A stretch of 64,000 bases of DNA from Eublepharis macularius (Eukaryota; Chordata; Lepidosauria; Squamata; Eublepharidae). How positions within the stretch are numbered: position 1 is the first letter of the stretch; each line of letters opens with the position of its first letter. The notes beneath the pieces were generated by a model. It was not told the DNA's origin and searched no databases. It saw only the letters and a list, made by a program, of their open reading frames with translations. The stretch lies in the NCBI RefSeq assembly GCF_028583425.1, contig NC_072794.1:24115232-24179231 (forward strand), written 5' to 3'. The translations under genes were made by a program, and so were the position numbers. Shown in pieces: positions 33,629 to 46,900 of this stretch.

Positions 33629-34572
33629 TTTTTGACTTATTATGCAACTCATAATTTTCCAGGCAGGACAGCCTCAGTACTCTGTCTTCCTCAGCCTCAG
33701 TCCCAGAGGACTGAGGAAGCTAATTCCAACATCCCCTCATCCTCTGGTGGCACATTTGGAATTCTGTCAGAAGGTGGTGGGTGAACCCACAAGATGGCTG
33801 TCACAGGATACAGAGAAAAACACAAAATGTCAAGGAGTGAGGTTATGCACAAGTCTGACAGGAGCTCTTCAGCTCTTCTTGGTCATTGGAGAAAGAGATT
33901 AGATTGGCTGTGCAGGTTTTAAAAAAATGCTTCCTTGGCAGCAGATGAGGCCACCGCATAAAGATCTGCACCATGTGACTGAAGGTTAGTTGTATATATG
34001 CTAGAAAATATATTTAAACAATATATTCATTTTAAAAGGCATCCTGTTAAACAGAGCATCTGTTAGAGTTATGCATGACCTCAGTAGCTGACATTGTGTG
34101 GTTGGCTCTGCCTCCAGTGGCAGCCATTTTGTGATTGCATCTACTCCTCATGTCAGAAGTAGAGGTGGGCACGATCCAAGGCTGTCTGCTTCCTTCTTGT
34201 TATATCTGAAAAGACAAGACATGTTCTGCACCTTTGAAGCATACAGGGGGGCTCTGTCTTACATTACTTTTTGTTGGTGTCCTTGATTCCTGTGGGTGAC
34301 ATAACATGAAGGCAGCTTTTGCTTGTTGATTTGCTGTTGCTGGTAAGTACAGTGTACTATTGTGCTTAATAAGCTAGTTGGAATAGTAATCTCTAACCAG
34401 TGGTATGCACGACTGACCATCTCACTGAAGTCCTGAAAGGAACCTGGGGCACTTTAACCTTCTGAGAAGAATTAATTGTGGCAACACCCAAAGGGCCCCA
34501 TGGCTGTGCATAATTAAAATACTAAAGTGTGCAATAAATCCAAACTAGAAAGGGCATTGCCCCTTCACTTTA
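33629..34572. other. FMO downstream region, nothing recognised
   Basis: Sequence downstream of the FMO stop codon. It should contain the 3' untranslated region. I did not find an unambiguous AATAAA on the minus strand within the first few hundred bases. Confidence 0.4.
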
Positions 34573-34951
34573 TCAGGATAACCATGAAGGAGATGAGTAC
34601 TTAAAAACCAGCCAAGTGAAACCAAGGAATGCAGATATGCAAAAAACTATAACCCAGCAGGAAACAGAGGTGCGTTTGGGAGAGACATCTACGACTCGAG
34701 TCTTCAGAGGTTTCAGAGCTCGGTCCCACTGGGTCAGGATTGTACTTCGGGCTTTCTCCCACTTGCCTGGTCCAGTCAGGCGGAACTGATAAGAAGTGCA
34801 GGGGCCAAAGAAAACTTCAAGGCCAAGCTTAGGATCTGTTAGGAAGAGCAGCGGCAGACTGGGCTTGACACCTATGCAGGTGGCAATTTCATCCATGTAC
34901 TCGATAAAGTATATCCGCTCTTTGTCCTTGTGGCTGGGAATGCTTCTGAAA
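34573..34951 (-). CDS. FMO final coding exon
   Basis: Encodes the end of the protein: [53 protein letters not shown], then a hydrophobic tail anchor (about 20 residues rich in Val, Phe, Ile, Leu) and the stop at 34573. Two acceptors keep frame: one starts the exon at 34951 and one at 34945, giving 543 or 541 residues. Confidence 0.9.
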
Positions 34952-37900
34952 CTGGGAAGAAATGGGAAGTGTGTCAAGTTTCCAGGTAAGCCCAATAAGA
35001 CCTTTTCACCTCTGCTGTGGCTCAGGGTAGACAATGATGTATTCTCTGATTACAGAATCTGGGAGATGGTATGCAACTTCAGGATCTGAGAATCTCAGCT
35101 CGACTGATAGCAGCTGGCCCATAGCCAGCATGCGCATACTCAACAATGGGATTTGAATCTAGATTTCTCACAGCCCACCTCAACATGTTCACCTAGCGCC
35201 AAGCAGAATAATGTCAAGTTGCTACTTTCCTCTCCACTGTCGTGATTCCAGCAGCCCTGGAATCCTTTTCCCTAAGCCTGCCTTTCCCTTTGGCTGTTGG
35301 AGGTCACTCTTACACCCAGGGCTTTTCTTCAGCAGGAACGCGGTAGAACAGAGTTCCGGAACCTCTTGAAAATGGTCACATGGCTGGTGGACCCACCCCC
35401 TGATCTCCAGACAGAGGGGAGCTTAGATTGCCCTCCGTGCTGCCAAGTGGGGTCACCAGCCATGTGACCATTTTCTCCGAGGGCAACCCACTGAGTTCCA
35501 CCACCTCTTTTCCCAGAAAAAAAGCCCCGCTTACACCACATTTTGCCTAATTTGCTGCTAGTTCTGCTGATTTGATTTGATTTGATTTGGATCTCTCACG
35601 GAAGACTTAAGCAGTCAGGGATCATGTACTGGAAGTGTTGATCCAATGCATGATCCCTGGAGAGGGGAAATCCCTGGATGGAAACTTGCCCAAGGACCCC
35701 CAAAACCTGGAATCTACCCTGTGCGCTGGTTTAACATCAAGATCACTCAACCTTTGTTCCAGTGAAGCCAGGTGACTCTGGGGCAACTGAGCCATTCTGA
35801 CTGGTATTAATCGGTTCCTGCTTTCTGCCATCCTGCAATGTTTTCTCCCTTTTAAATTAAAAATGGAAGTAAAATTGAACAATGAGGCCACCTGCTTGCT
35901 ACTGAAGCCTCGAATCAGCCATGACCTGTGTATCGATAGGCTGGTAGAGCAGTCGAGCTTTCCTGAGTACCAAATACTCCTTAAAGACTGGGAAGGTGTT
36001 TTCAATTATCCACACAGTGGGACCATTTCTCGGGGGGGGGGGGCGGGGTTGTGGCCCACTGCTGAACAGCCAGCAAAACTCAAATGTACCCCACAGAAAG
36101 AAGACATCTCATTTTCGTTCCCTTGACCCACAACCTGGGGCCAAGCTTAGGGGCCTTGAGAGAATCCCTACCCACACACCAGAACAAGCTATATAAATCA
36201 AGAAGGGTTTTCTGCCAGAGTATCTTCAGCCCACTGATTTCCTCTTCCTCACTGGCTTTCATTTGCTGCATCTCCTGAGTCACATTAACAGACATATATT
36301 CAGTAGAGTTATACATCCTTCTAAGCCCTCTGACTTCAATGTATTTAGAAAGGTGTCACATAACTGCTGTCTCCTTAGAGAAGACTGTGGTGGCTGCACT
36401 GCCAAATCTCAGATGGCGGGAAGGTGAACTTGTTCTACTTCCAAACCCATCCCTCCCAGGAACTCCCCTAGAAAGTTTTATAAACTCTGGCATGATATGT
36501 TGCGAGCCCCAGATTCTTGGGACTTTCTTTTGTTTTTTTTGAACCTGCAGTGAGAATAACAGTGACTGAATCACTGTCGTCTTTAACGTCGTACATTTCA
36601 TACCGTTTTTGGAGATCCTCCTTGTGTTTAGCAACTTCAGTCATCATTTGGCTCATTGTAGGAAGCTTACATGATCCTGAGAAAAGAAACCAATATTGTC
36701 TTAATCAGCTTGAGTCACTGCTACAATTTGGGTCTCTTTCCATGAGAACTCCAGAGACTGAGTTAGCCATATTGGTCTGATGCAGCTCAATAAATAAATA
36801 AATAAGGACTAAGAAAAGCACTTAGCAGCCTGTAGTATCTTGAAGAGGGGGATTGGATTGGGAAATGCATATCATGAGGTGCTCAGTTCCCGATCTAATT
36901 CCTCACCTTCAGGTAATCCACCCTTAAGGGCTCTGACCCTTTTAAGCAACAGGAGCCAAGGGGCATTTTGTGATAGTTCTTGTCTTTCATGGCAGCCGTT
37001 TTCTGGTGATGCCAACTATTCTTTCTCAAAATTGCCAAAGTGCCACAAGATTTCAAAAGCTTAGAGACCCCCTGAGTTAGGGGAGCATGTGTGCCATGAG
37101 GCATGTGCTCTCCAACTCCATTTCTCCAACCTTCCGTTTTTCCATATCCCATAAAAAGGAGGAGGAAAAACTGTTTCACAGCCACATAATAGTATTTGGA
37201 TTCCAAACAAGATGAGCAACTTCTTGTCCGCCTTGGGCAATTGTGTTATTGCCTTAGACCACTGAAATTCAGGACTAGGTGTGAAATTCAGTATTCTTGT
37301 GCTACGAGGGACGTAATTTCCCTACTGAGTTTCCTTCCCCACAATTCCCAGAGTGCCGAAATTTGTACATAAGGATATTTTGGTTAAGAATCTTGCTGAA
37401 TAAAACATTAATCAATGAAGAAAAAAGTGAGCAAAGCCTAGTTTTTCAGAGACTTCAGTTGCCTCTGGACCTTTCAAAAATGACTGCTGTCGTAATGTAA
37501 AAATTGTTCTGCTGAGTTGCTGCATGAAAAAAGAGTTCTTTGCTGGCACACTGTGCAGTCCGATCAGGTCACAGAATATTTCATTAACACGTCACTCTGC
37601 AACTCAGTCAGATTCCTGACAGTCTCGGTAAAGAAGTGTATAGCCCAAATGGATGAGGAACAAAAGTGGAAAATTCACACCGGATCAGAGTACCTTATTG
37701 CCAAGTCGGCTTTCTTACCATTAAATACTCTCGTGACCCAGCGGGCCTGAAGTTCCACTACTGGCATGAGGGATCCAATTACTGCTACGAAGCCGATGAT
37801 TGCCAACGTCTGCTTCTCCAGATGAGGAGGAAAAATCTTTTTATAAAGGGAAACATTGCTTTTGCAAGCACTGTGAAGAGATTCCTCCAGAAAGGGGAAG

Positions 37901-40900
37901 GATGTGGTATAGCCTGTTGCAAAGATGACCACATCTATGTCCTTTTCTACAGTTCCATCTTCAAAGATAGCGGAGGTATCAGTGAACTCCTTCACATTTG
38001 TCTTTACCACCACAGCGCCACAAAGGATGCAGCTGGGCAGCTCATCATTCATAATTAAAGGTGTCCATGAACTATAAAACAGAGAGAAGTAGGAAAATGG
38101 CCTTTTAAGTATGTATGGTCCCATATTTCTTCATTTATAACTGCCTGGTGCCTCTCCCAGGATGTGGGTTGCCTGTGAACAATTTTAGGGATCTGTTCTG
38201 GAAGTCTTGTTAAGCATTTCATCCCTTGCCCCCCAAGTCCACAGAAGATGAGGGGAAAGACAGGCAGCACCACAAACAGCATTTAATGCCAGTGTGGAGT
38301 TGGTGATGAGCGTGCCTGACTAGGACCTGGGAGGCCCAGGTGCGGATCCCCGTTCTGCTGTTATCCACAACCACAATCTCCCCGTCCCCAGAGTAAATGT
38401 AACAAACCTCCCTTTTTAAAGATGTCCCACTCCTAGGGTTGCCAGCCTCCAGGTAGTAGCTGGAGATATCCCGGAATTACAACTGGTCTCACCCCCCAGA
38501 TATCCAGGAATTTCCCAACTTGGAGCTGGCAACCCTACCCACTCCCCCTCCCATCTAGTAAGACTATAGGGCTCTGATTGGCTGGCCCATCTCTGATGCT
38601 TGCTTGAGGGCAAATCCCCCTGGTATTGGTTCAGAGCTCTGGCATCAGGCAGAACCTTGGGGTTCATTAAGTGTCCTTCCTCCTATACTTTACTTCAAGG
38701 TAAAATAGCTCACAGAAATCACTAGGAGGAAAATAAGTTGATCAACATTTTTCTTCTTCAACAAATCTGCAAGTGATTTCATTCCTCATGAAGGAGAGAT
38801 CTGTTGGAATATATGTTGCAAGGTCTGACATTCAGTCATTATGGGGTCAATATGTTTAGTTGCTGTGCTATTGTTTCTGTTGACCTGGAAGAGAACCTGT
38901 CAGAGAGCCAATAGCCTTATCTGATTCAAAGCCGAGGAAACTGAGATCTGTTTGTAAATTGTTATTGGTCAATAGGTCAGGTGATTTTCTCTGGGAGTCA
39001 ACAAGAAGGAGGAAGAATCTCCATTGCTCTCGTGGTCTAAGGACCAAGCGAGAAGTGACGAATTACACTTGAATGGCAAGTGAACAGACTCACATGTATT
39101 TGTCCCTGTTCACTTGCTCTCCACTTGCATACATGTGAGTCTATTCACTTGACATTCAAGTGTAATTCATCACTTCTAGCTTGGCCCTAAGTCTGTAGAA
39201 TGTAGCAGCAAAATGTAGCTCATAGACTTCCTTGTTTTGTAGGAACGCCGTATACCTATTTCCTTTAGAATTAAATATTTTTAAAAGCAAACAGGCGTCT
39301 GACTCTCTATTGATTCAAGATCCATTGTAACTCTGATTTTTAAACTATTTTCAACCATTTTTCCAAACAAGATCAACACGCGTTGAATGGGTATTGTTTA
39401 ATAGGTGGTTACTTCTTATTGATAGCTAATCCTCCCCAAACCTGTTCTAAACAGCCTTGCAACTCACCAAACCATTTGCAAGTTTTGCAATTTAGTCCAT
39501 AGCAATACCTTTCAAGGGGAATCAAGCCATAGTTCTCATGGTTAAACCACCGACTGAATACCACTGTCTGCATCTTCTTTATGGTGCCTGCTGGAAGAAG
39601 CTTTTGAATGGAATTCATAAAGCGTTTGTTGAAGACCATGTCTAAAGGCCAACCAGCATTTGAAATGCGGCTTAACACCCACGTTCCACTTCTGGTGCTG
39701 AGAAAGACCTAGAAATGATTCAAAACTGAGATGAGTATTCCTAGGGAGGGCCAACAGCTCAGCAGACCTTGGAGAGCTGGTGTGGGATGTGAAGGAGGGT
39801 GTGGCTAAGTATGCATTTTTCCATCATTGGGAATTGTGCTGCTGTCATGCTATAGCAGTTCACAAGTGGATTGGCTTGTCCACATGATTGCTATATCACA
39901 CAGATAGTGAAATACCCAGTGATGTGTGACTTCAGGAGGTGGGAGGCTTGAGGGGGGGCAGACATGAGCAGCATTGCACGATATCATTTCCAGCCTCCCA
40001 AAATGGAAGTGATGTCACCAAGTTGTGTGACACTTTAGGAATCCACTCAATTTCTATGGTTTTTGCCACAGAGTTCAGAGGGTTCCTAAAGCATTGCACG
40101 ATGCAGTGATGTCACTTCCAGTTTCTCAGTGAGAAATGACATCACAATACCATTCCCCCTCCCTCTTTGTGCCTTCTGCTCATTAGAGCATTGGTGGGGG
40201 CCAGGGATGAAAGACAGATGTTTGCCTTCCAAAGTGGGCAAGTTGGATGCCCCCTTAGTGAGTATCAAGCTCAGCTACTCATTTAGAATGTCTCCAGATC
40301 ACATTGTGCCTTTGTCATGAACTTGATGAACTATCAGCTTCTGTTCTTTTCCCCAACCCCAGTTTATAAAGTGAGGAGGGGTACTCATCTACCTTATAGG
40401 ATTGTTGAAGGACTTCAGCAAGGTAGTGTAACTCTAAAACACTAAACTTTCTTAAATTTCCAACATTATTATTAACTACTGAAGCCACAGGCCAGCAACC
40501 CTGGCCTGGTTTGGGAGGAAATGGATAGCATATTTTAACGAAGGCAGACATGGATGGGAGTGAGTAATAATTGTTTTTTAAGGAGCATCATTGTGGGGAG
40601 AGTTTCAGAGGGTTGGTCCTTACATGCATATCCAACCCTGGATGACTCCATCCTCAAGTGGGGATTTGCAGGAATGAATGATCAAGAACTTCAGAAGGAA
40701 TTTTTATTTCAGTGGAGTCAATTCACTCATCTATTGGACCAGAGCAAATCTATTGGACCAGAGCAATCAGAAAACCATAGCAAGGTGACGGATAGGCAAC
40801 TAAGATTTTGCGGCGTGCAGGAATTGGATACGCAAACTGCAGAAGAACAAATGACAGAAATTCTGGCAGAATTCCTAAATAAAGGATCAGAGGACATATC

Positions 40901-43900
40901 AGCAAATATGGATCTGGCATACAGAATCAACTCAGCTTATGCACAATGAAAGAAGATACCAAGAGATATTATTGTCCAATTAATGACAAAAAGAATGAAA
41001 GAGTAAATTATCAAAAGGCATTTTGAAGATCCCTTAATAGTGGAGGGAAACAGAATCCAGATTATGAAAGAAATGCCAAAAAGGATTCTCCTAGAAAGGA
41101 AAAAAAATATAGAGAGTTGACCCAGAAATAAAGAGAAAAGGACATCAGATACAGATGGGAAACCAGAAGGACTAAGCTTTTATTATAAAGCTTTAAGAGT
41201 CATCATCAAAACAAGAGAGCAGATGGAAAAGTTTTTTGAGGAAAATGCGGAGGATTTCCCCAGACTATTATGAATTTAACATAATGGAATACAAATTATT
41301 ATCGTGGAATGTAAATGGACTAAACTCACCCCAAAAGAGAAAAACAATTTTTAACTGGCTAAAAAAACAAAACTGCAATATAATTTGTTTACAAGAGACA
41401 CATGTTAAGGATCAAGATACTAAATATCTAAAAAATAAACAACTAGGAAAAGAATATATAACATCATCCAACCAAAAGAAAAAAGGAGTAGTGATTTATA
41501 TTAAAGAGACTATAGACTCCAAATTAATTTTTCAAGATCAGAATTGAAGATATGTGGCAGTGGAAATTAGTGTAAATGCCAAAAAACCATTGATAATAGG
41601 TCTCTATGCACCCAACGGTGCAAAAGACCAGTTTTATAGAGAAATAATGGACAAATTGGATCAAGACTCATATGACCAGATGATAATGGCTGGAGACTTC
41701 AATGGTGTTGTGGATTTACAAATAGACAGGAATATAAAGGGAGGTAACAAAAAATCTGGAAAGTTACCAAAATATTTTTTGAATTAGTGCAGCAAGAACA
41801 ACTTGAGGATGTATGGAGAAAAGAAAATCCCAAAGGCAAAGACTTCATGTACTACTCAGTGAGGCATTCATCATTTTCAAGAATAGACATGATTTGGACA
41901 TCAAAAGAACTAGCTTTAAGTATAAAAAAGTAGAAATTTTGCCACGGGTGAGTTCAGACCATAATCCAATATTATGGAAAGCAATAATAATTATGGAAAA
42001 GTAAGATGGAGAATAAATGAAGATTTATTACAAAATCAGGTCAACTTGAACTATTTGAGAGAGGAAACAAAACATTTTTTTCGAATAAATAATAATAATG
42101 AAGTTTCAATCCAAATGGTATGGGACACATACAAGGCAGTTATAAGAGGAAATTTAATTTCATTAAACAACAAGGACAAGAAAAGAAAATGAGAAATGGC
42201 ATGAAATTCAGGAGAAATTGCATAAAAAAGAACAGGAACTAAAGAAAAAACCTGGGGAAAAATCAATAAGACAAGAAATTAAAATACTGCAGGAGCAAAT
42301 AAGAGCCATTAGCAACAAGGAATTAGAATGGAATTTAAAGGTATTAAAACAGAAGTCATTTGAAGGAGCAAATAAACCAGGGAAGTACCTAGCCTGGCAA
42401 CTGAAGAAGAAAAAAGAGAAGAAAATCATTAGTAGGATAATGGAGGAAGGAAAGGAGTTGAAAGATCATCAAACAATTAAGCGTGCCTTCTACAAATATT
42501 ATGCGAAATTATTCCAGAGGAAGGCAGTAAATTTGGAAGAAATAGACTGATATTTGCAAAAAACAGATCTACCAAAGATAACAGAAAAAATGAAGCAGAG
42601 ACGGAATGCTCCAATAACAGAGGAAGAAATCGTACAAGCAATAGAAGCAGCAAAGATTGGAAAAGCACCAGGACCGGATGGGATCACGGCTAAATTCTAC
42701 AAAGTAATGAAGGGAGACCTTGTACTGATATTAAAAGATATAATGAATGATATACTTCAAGGAAAAGGACTTCCAAATACATGGAATGAAGCGAGTATTG
42801 CTTTGAAGTTGGCTTTTTCTTTGCAGATGCAGAGAAGGCCTTTGACAACTTGAACTGGGACTTTATGTTCACATCAATGGAAAAGATGGACCTAGGAAAA
42901 AATTTATAGAAGCAGTAAAAACAATATATAAGGAACAAAGAGCGACAATCTGTGTCAATGACGACCTGTCAGAGAAGTTTGAAATAAGAAAAGGTACAAG
43001 ACAAGGATGTCCACTATCACTGTTGTTATTTGTGATGGTCTTAGAAATATTACTAAGGCAGATCAGAGAAGATGATGACATAAGAGGAATAAAAATAAAG
43101 GGATCTTCCTATATGTTAAGAGCGTTTGCAGACGATGTGATGTTTATAGTAGAAGATCCACTACAAACTCTGCCAAGACTACTGGAAAAAAATTAAGGAA
43201 TTTGGAGATTTGGCAGGCTTCTATATAAATATAAAGAAGTCAAAAATAATAACTAAGAACATGACCAAGAAGAAACAACAGGAACTAAGTGAAATAATAA
43301 ACTGTGAAGTGGTACATTAGACTAAATATTTGGGAATAGAGCTGACAGCTAAAAATATTGATTTATTTAAGAATAACTATGAAAAGCTCTGGACACAAAT
43401 TGAAAGAGATATGATAAAATGGAATAAACTAAACTTGTCGTGGTTAGATCGGATTGCCACAGTCAAAATGAACGTGTTGCCTAGAATGATGTTCCTAATG
43501 CAAACAATACCAATTGGAAAAGATAAAAAACAATTTGGAAAATGGCAGAAGAAGATATCGGAATTTGTGTGGGCAGGAAAGAAACCAAGAGTAAAGATGA
43601 AAGTTCTTTGTGATGCTAAGGAAAGAGGTGGAATGCAGTTACCTGATCTTCGACTTTACCATGAAGCAATATGTTTAGTCTGGCTAAAAGAATGGGTGTC
43701 TTTAACCAATCACAAACTACTAACTTTGGAAGGTTATAATAAACTATTTGGATGGCATGCATATATGTGGTACGATAAGTATAAGATGGACGCAATGTTT
43801 CAGCACCACTATTTGAGAAGAAATTTATTGTTGACTTGGCTAAAGTACAAAAAATTTATAGACCAGAAGAAACCACTTTGGATTATACCAGCTGAGGTGA

Positions 43901-46900
43901 TCAACCCAAACTTAGAATATAAAGGAAAAGAATGAATTACTCTCAAAGATTTAACAGAAGTAACAGATAATGAGTTGAACCTTAAACCAAATGAGGAGTT
44001 GCCATTCAAATATGGTTGGTTGCAATATAGACAAATCAAAGACTTATTTGATTCAGACCAAAGAAAAACAGGCCTTAGAACCAAGAATTCAGAGCTAGAA
44101 GAATTACTGTTGGGAGATAACAGTAAAATAATTTCTAAAATGTACAAATTGTTATTGAAGTGGTGTACAGAAAATGACACAGTCAAGGTGCAAATGGTAA
44201 AGTGGGCTATAAATTGTAATAATGAAATAACGATGGAAGCATGGGAACAATTATGGAAAAATACTTTAAAAATATCAACATGTACCAGTATTAGAGAGAA
44301 TGGCTATAAAATGTTATATAGATGGTACTTAACACCAAAAAAATTAGCTATAGCCAACAAACAGCTTTCTAATAAGTGTTAGAAATGTAAGGAGCATGAA
44401 GGTTCTCTATTTCGTATGTGGTGGACTTGTCGTAAGGCTAGACAATTTTGGACCAAAATATGTACTGAGATGTCTTTGATACTTCGTTATAATGTTGCAA
44501 AAAATCCAGAAATGATGTTATTATCATTGCATTTAGAAGGTTAATAGAAATGATAAGATATTGTTATATTATATGATATCAGCAGCTAGAATAATATATG
44601 TTCAGTACTGGAAGAGAGAAGAAATACCTGAAATTGAAGAATGGACAAGGAAATTGTTGTACATGGCTGAAAAGGACAAACTAACAAGAAATTTGAAGGA
44701 GCAAGATCCAGAAGTATTTTTGGAAGATTGGAAAAAGTTGAAAAAATACATGGAAAAGAAATGGGATGTTAAGGGACAATTATGGTCTTTCGAGAGGTTT
44801 TAAAGAAATTAAGTAAGATAAGATATAATTAAGATCTTTACTAATAATAAGAAAAGAACAAATTTAGTATAGAAATAAGGTATTATTAATAACGGGGGGT
44901 TGGAGTGCTGTTGGAAGTCATTATCGAAAAGGGTGGGGAGGGGAGGGGTGGAGAAATATACACAGGGGAATTGAAATGGAATGTATTTGTATTTGAAATT
45001 GATTATATATTGACCCATCCAATAAAAATCTATTAAAAAGAAAAACAAAAAAAAGGAAAAAGAAAACCATAGCAAGCAGCTAGAAAACAGGGGACTGTGG
45101 GTCTCACCACACGAATCAAAATATAATTGAATTACATGGGTAATTCAAGTGTATTTTGTAATTCAAGTGTATTCAAGTGTAATTCAAGTGTATTTTGTCT
45201 CATGTGGTTTGACCCTGTGCCTCTATCACATCCCCTTTGAAATTAGCTGGTACCCATTAGGGACACCTGAAATCCCTCTGTAATAGTGGCTAAGAGGCCA
45301 TGATCCAGGGAGTTCTTGGTTCAAATGGTGCTTTTGCAATGGAACTAAGATTGCCAACCTCCAACAGGAGCCTGGAGTTCTACCAGATGACAGAGACCAG
45401 CTCTCCTGGCCAAAATGGTAGCTTTAGAGGGGTTTTTTTTTCTGTCATCAGAGCTGCCTCCCCAGATTCTACCCTCCCCAAGAACCACCCCCTAATCTCT
45501 AGAAATTCCCCAAGCCTGATTTGGCAACCCTAAGCTGTCCTTAGGCAACCAATGATTTCTTGTCGCTTCAGTCTGTCATCAGCAACATTTTATGGATTAT
45601 AATATATGCAATGCTTTGAACAGTCAAAGGCTCTGCAGTATCATCGTATCTCAGGGTAAATCAGCACAGCAGCCAAAGAACATTACCTTAGCAGCGGTGC
45701 GGCTGACTTCTGCAGCAATGTCCCCTCCAGAATCCCCAGCACCAAGTACAAGGACCCTTTTCCCTTCCAACCCTCTTGGATCTTTGTACTCCCAGCTGTG
45801 CAAGTAGCGGCCCTTAAATTTCTTTATGCCTGTGAAGAAGAAAGAACAGGCTGCATCATATCTTCTTGTTCCACATCGGACAGGGGTCTCCAAACTCAAT
45901 GTGCTTTTTGAATTTTGAGACAGAGTAATGAACCCTACCACCAGTGGCTGCAGCAAAAGATAGAAAGGGGCTGCAATGGGGGCCAATCACAAAATGGCGG
46001 GTGGTTCTAAGCCAAGCATTTCCTGTGATGGAGACAGCTGTTTCTGAATGCGTGTTTCCTGCAGACCACCCTCATAATGTCTCCTGGGAGTCTTCTGAAG
46101 ACCCTCCTTCTTCAGTGGGATGGTTGGGAAACCAGGACTGGCCCTTTAGGGAAGAATAGCGTGCACATCAGGGAGCACGTTGGCAGGCAATATAGCACCT
46201 CTGGCCACCACGATGGGGATCACTGTCTCTGGGCAATATCACGATTCCTATAATTACCTGGTGAAGAGTAGTCTCAACACTAAGTGGACAACTTATATCA
46301 ACAACTTTCAACAATAACAGCCAGGGGAACTCCCATGTTCAGAGGCAGTATACCTCTCTGTTGAATGCCAAGGACAGGCCACAGGGAGGAGTGTTGTTTT
46401 CATGTTATGCTTCCAGGCTTCCCTGCAATATCCAGTTGGCTATTTCTGGTAATGAACTCCTGAATGAGACGAATGTTTTTCGGTTTGATCCAACCCAGCT
46501 CAGACTTTCTTAAACCTTCCCAACTCTAAATGGAAGCCTGTTTTCCAGTACTGGGGATGCTAGTGGGGGGAGTCAGAGCCACACCAAAATTCATTGGTGA
46601 CTGAGGCGAACAATTCAACTCACAACCTTCCTCTATTCCCCCTTGCCCCACCCATGAATTTAGACAGGACACAAGCCACTGGAATGTTCTATGCAGTTTT
46701 AACTGAAATCATTAGAAACAGCATGAATCTTTTCAATAAGAGCTACAAGAACAAGAGCCCAGCTGGGTCAGATCCAGAGTTGTGCCAGGATCCTAGCAGG
46801 ATGATTCCAAGGAGCTGACAGTATGTACGATTTTCTTTAAAACCGGTATCCAGAGGTCTACTGCCTCTCTAAACAGAGATTGCATGAACCTTCTTGGCTG

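Larger units (their letters stand above)
40785..45060 (+). mobile_element. L1 retrotransposon, 5'-truncated in ORF1, antisense to FMO
   Basis: The exact 16-bp target duplication agaaaaccatagcaag flanks it (40769-40784 and 45061-45076). It starts inside ORF1 and ends in an A-rich tail after 'ccaataaaaatctatt'. ORF1 and ORF2 are broken many times. Part of the reverse transcriptase fingers/palm is deleted near 42800. It lies in the FMO intron between the 200-bp and 143-bp exons. Confidence 0.92.

Noticed and set aside
34021..34572. Clear poly(A) signal for FMO
   Set aside because: No unambiguous AATAAA or ATTAAA was found on the minus strand close to the stop codon, so none is annotated.
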